This document shows positions 61,800 to 64,000 of a stretch of DNA of 64,000 bases, in pieces; within the stretch, counting starts at the first letter, position 1; each line of letters begins with the position of its first letter. The notes beneath the pieces are model-generated. The model did no database searches and was not told the origin of the DNA. It was given only the letters and a program-made list of their open reading frames with translations. The stretch spans positions 39,250,001 to 39,314,000 of the forward strand of contig NC_133158.1 of assembly GCF_040802235.1 (NCBI RefSeq), given 5' to 3'. Both the position numbers and the translations under genes were made by a program. This DNA comes from Manis javanica. Its lineage: Eukaryota > Chordata > Mammalia > Pholidota > Manidae.

Positions 61800-64000
61800 A
61801 GACCGCTCAGGCGGAGGGGAACGTGGTCCCTGTGTGAGCAGCTCGGCAGGATGCCCACTGACATCCAGAGGCCCACAGGTTCTGCCCCGGCCCCCGGCAC
61901 ACAGCCTCCAGCCTGCCCCCGGCTCCGAGGGCCCTGGCAGGCTGGGCCGCCCATCATCATGTCCGCCCTGCAGCCCACCGCTCGCCCTGCCCGGGGAAGC
62001 ACCAGTCACACCTCCCCTCGCCACAGCACCTTTCACCTTTCCTGAGCGCAGCAGGTGCCTGGGGCCGGGGCACTGAGGAGGGCAGGGTGTGTGTACGTGC
62101 ACCATGTGTGTCTGTGTGCAAGTGTGTGTGAGGGTGGCATCCGAGGTGTCTGTGAGCACAGCTCAGTCTCCCTGCTCCTGGGGCACAGCTGAGGCCTGCA
62201 TGCTGCCCTCTGGACCCACCTGCCCTCTCGCTGGGACAGTGCTACCCACGGGGGCTGTTCCAGGGGTGTAAACACAGGCCTGTTCCTGCAGATCCTTTAA
62301 CTGGGGGTGAACTTGGCTCCAGACGACCCAGTCAGCCTCACCGGGACAGTCTGGGAGCTGCTCTTAGGACCCCCCCTTTCACAGGGGTCCACGGCACCTC
62401 ATCCTCAGCCTCCCCCCAAGCCATTGCTGCTGAATCTCTATCCACGTGCAGCCCCGCCTGGTGCCTCCTACTTAGCGGACCTGCTGAACATGGGCATTTT
62501 GTGTGGCCGGCCCACCACCAGCAGGCGAAGGGGCACCACCCTGGTTGGTGTGAGAAGCATAGGTAGTTCTTGGCACAAGGTGGGGGGCCCTGCTGCTGCA
62601 CTTCACCAGGGGTGACTTGGGAAGGGAGTGGCTTGCAGCTGTGTCCACTGGGGCACCTGAGGGGCGCGTGGTCGGCTGGTCCCTGCTGAGCTGCACTGAC
62701 CAGGAGCAATAGGAGACCCCGAGGCAGAGAAAGGCTAGCGTGGGACCCAGAGGCCTCCTTGGCCTGAAAAGAAACCCCCTCTTCTGCAGGGGAAGAGCAG
62801 ACGTGGCCGAGAGCAGCACACAGGGGCTGATCAGTTCCCGTGTGTGGGCGCTCAGCCACCTCTGGTCTGTGAAGGCCGGGGGCCCTGAGCAGTCTGGAAC
62901 ACGCGGGGTGAGGCCCCAAGGAGGCGGCTCTGCAGGCCCCAGGCTCCTCAGAGCTGGCAGACCCTCCCTCAGAGGAGCCAGCACCTTCTCTGTGCTTGAA
63001 GACACCACCCCAACCAGGGGCCCTTGCCAGAGGCCACCCAACCCATCTCCTGGCTGCCAAGCTAGAGACTAGGGAGAAAGCCCAGCATGAGCTGCACGGG
63101 TGTGCTGGGCCTGGCCAGAGAGGGAGGAGGTCATACGTGAAGGGGCTGGCAGAGCTGGCACACACCTCAGGAGCTGGGAGCGCCGCTGGGGTCTGGATGG
63201 TCCCTGATCCAGAAGCCAGACGAGAAGACCTGATAAGCAGAATTACTGACCTGGAGGCACTTTCTTAGAACATAGGACTAAATCTGCTGGCAAGGGCTTC
63301 AGATCATGGGACAGTGTCAGTTCTGGGATGGCTCCCAGAAGCCTGGAAGCACGGGCACGTTGAGCGAGCAGAAATGGCCAGGCTGCCATGGGGCACGGCA
63401 GAGGGAGGGACGAAGAAGCCGGGGCAGGTGCTGTGGGAAGAGCCATGGCCCTTACTCCCTTCTAGGATGGGAGCTGCTTCTCTCCTCCAGAACCATTGAC
63501 TGCTGAGGTGGCCAGGTGGCTGGTGCCATGAGACCCCCAGTGTCCCCCAGAGACACCTGAGCCTGCACTTGGGTGACTGAACACTGGGAATGGTACTACC
63601 AAGACACTCCAAGGGTGGCTGGATGCAGGACCTCAGGGGACACCGTGTCTTCAGGAAGAAGGGTCTGTGGCCAGGTGACCGAAGGGGTTCTAGCTAACGC
63701 GTTGGTCACAGCAGGCCTCCCCGTCACCAGGCCGTCCAGTGGCCTGTTCCCTGGCCCCCAAGTGTGTGACTAATGCACACACTTTGCCACTGGAGTGACT
63801 CACACTGGGTTCCTGGCTTGTGTGGACCCAGACCCCATAGCAGGGAAGCCCAGCAGGGGAACGTGGCTGCGGCCTCTGCCCTGGCATTGACAGCAGACCG
63901 CACTGGCAGGTCCCCGGAGGCCAAGACCTTGGGAGGCGGGCAAGGGGTCTGTCCTGTCTGTGGGATGTCAAGGGCAGGTCTGGGCCTTGCAGGGTCCCCA
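61800..64000. other. Upstream flank of COL6A2, nothing recognised
   Basis: GC-rich, unique-looking sequence. A GT-rich simple stretch lies at about 62083-62135. No exon, repeat family or RNA gene is recognised. In human this is the long gap towards COL6A1. Confidence 0.5.

Overview
This is nuclear DNA from a placental mammal. Both intact genes are split into short exons with GT/GC-AG introns, the intervening sequence is packed with L1, MIR and MaLR-type repeats, and there is a CpG island. The gene order SPATC1L - FTCD - COL6A2 matches human 21q22.3 in the opposite orientation. I see no Alu elements. The species cannot be fixed from the sequence alone. Two retroposon families (1936-2435 and the L1 tail at 18120-18490) remind me of pangolin contigs, but that is memory and weak. 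Exon boundaries come from splice-site reading and phase checks. Comparisons with human proteins are from memory, not alignments.

Left third (1-10.8 kb): the remains of SPATC1L on the + strand. Three exons are recognisable, but they carry an in-frame stop, two frameshifts, internal deletions and a missing C-terminus, so I call it a pseudogene. Its 6.1 kb intron holds an antisense L1 split by a 500-bp retroposon, and a sense L1 whose 3' end is split by a complete solo LTR.

Middle (10.8-25.9 kb): FTCD on the + strand, 14 coding exons, 540 codons, apparently intact. It encodes the liver enzyme that moves the formimino group of histidine breakdown onto tetrahydrofolate and then deaminates the product. 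A TATA-like box and an HNF1 half-site precede it. Intron 7 (5.9 kb) is an L1 graveyard.

Right (31.9-61.2 kb): COL6A2 on the - strand, tail-to-tail with FTCD across about 6 kb of gene-poor DNA. All 27 coding exons are present (1018 codons): signal peptide, N-terminal VWA domain, collagen triple helix and two C-terminal VWA domains. A conserved alternative terminal exon (34998-35293) would give a shorter 917-residue chain. Intron 1 (13 kb) is L1-filled. The 5' end lies in a CpG island with two candidate first exons whose splice donors share nearly the same sequence. The last 2.5 kb is upstream flank without a recognisable gene.

There is no sign of a novel multi-gene system. The best leads are the loss of SPATC1L, the COL6A2 alternative ends, two GC-AG introns, and unusual retroelement structures: a doubly deleted L1 keeping the RT motif, a twin-primed L1, and a retroposon with a clear target-site duplication.
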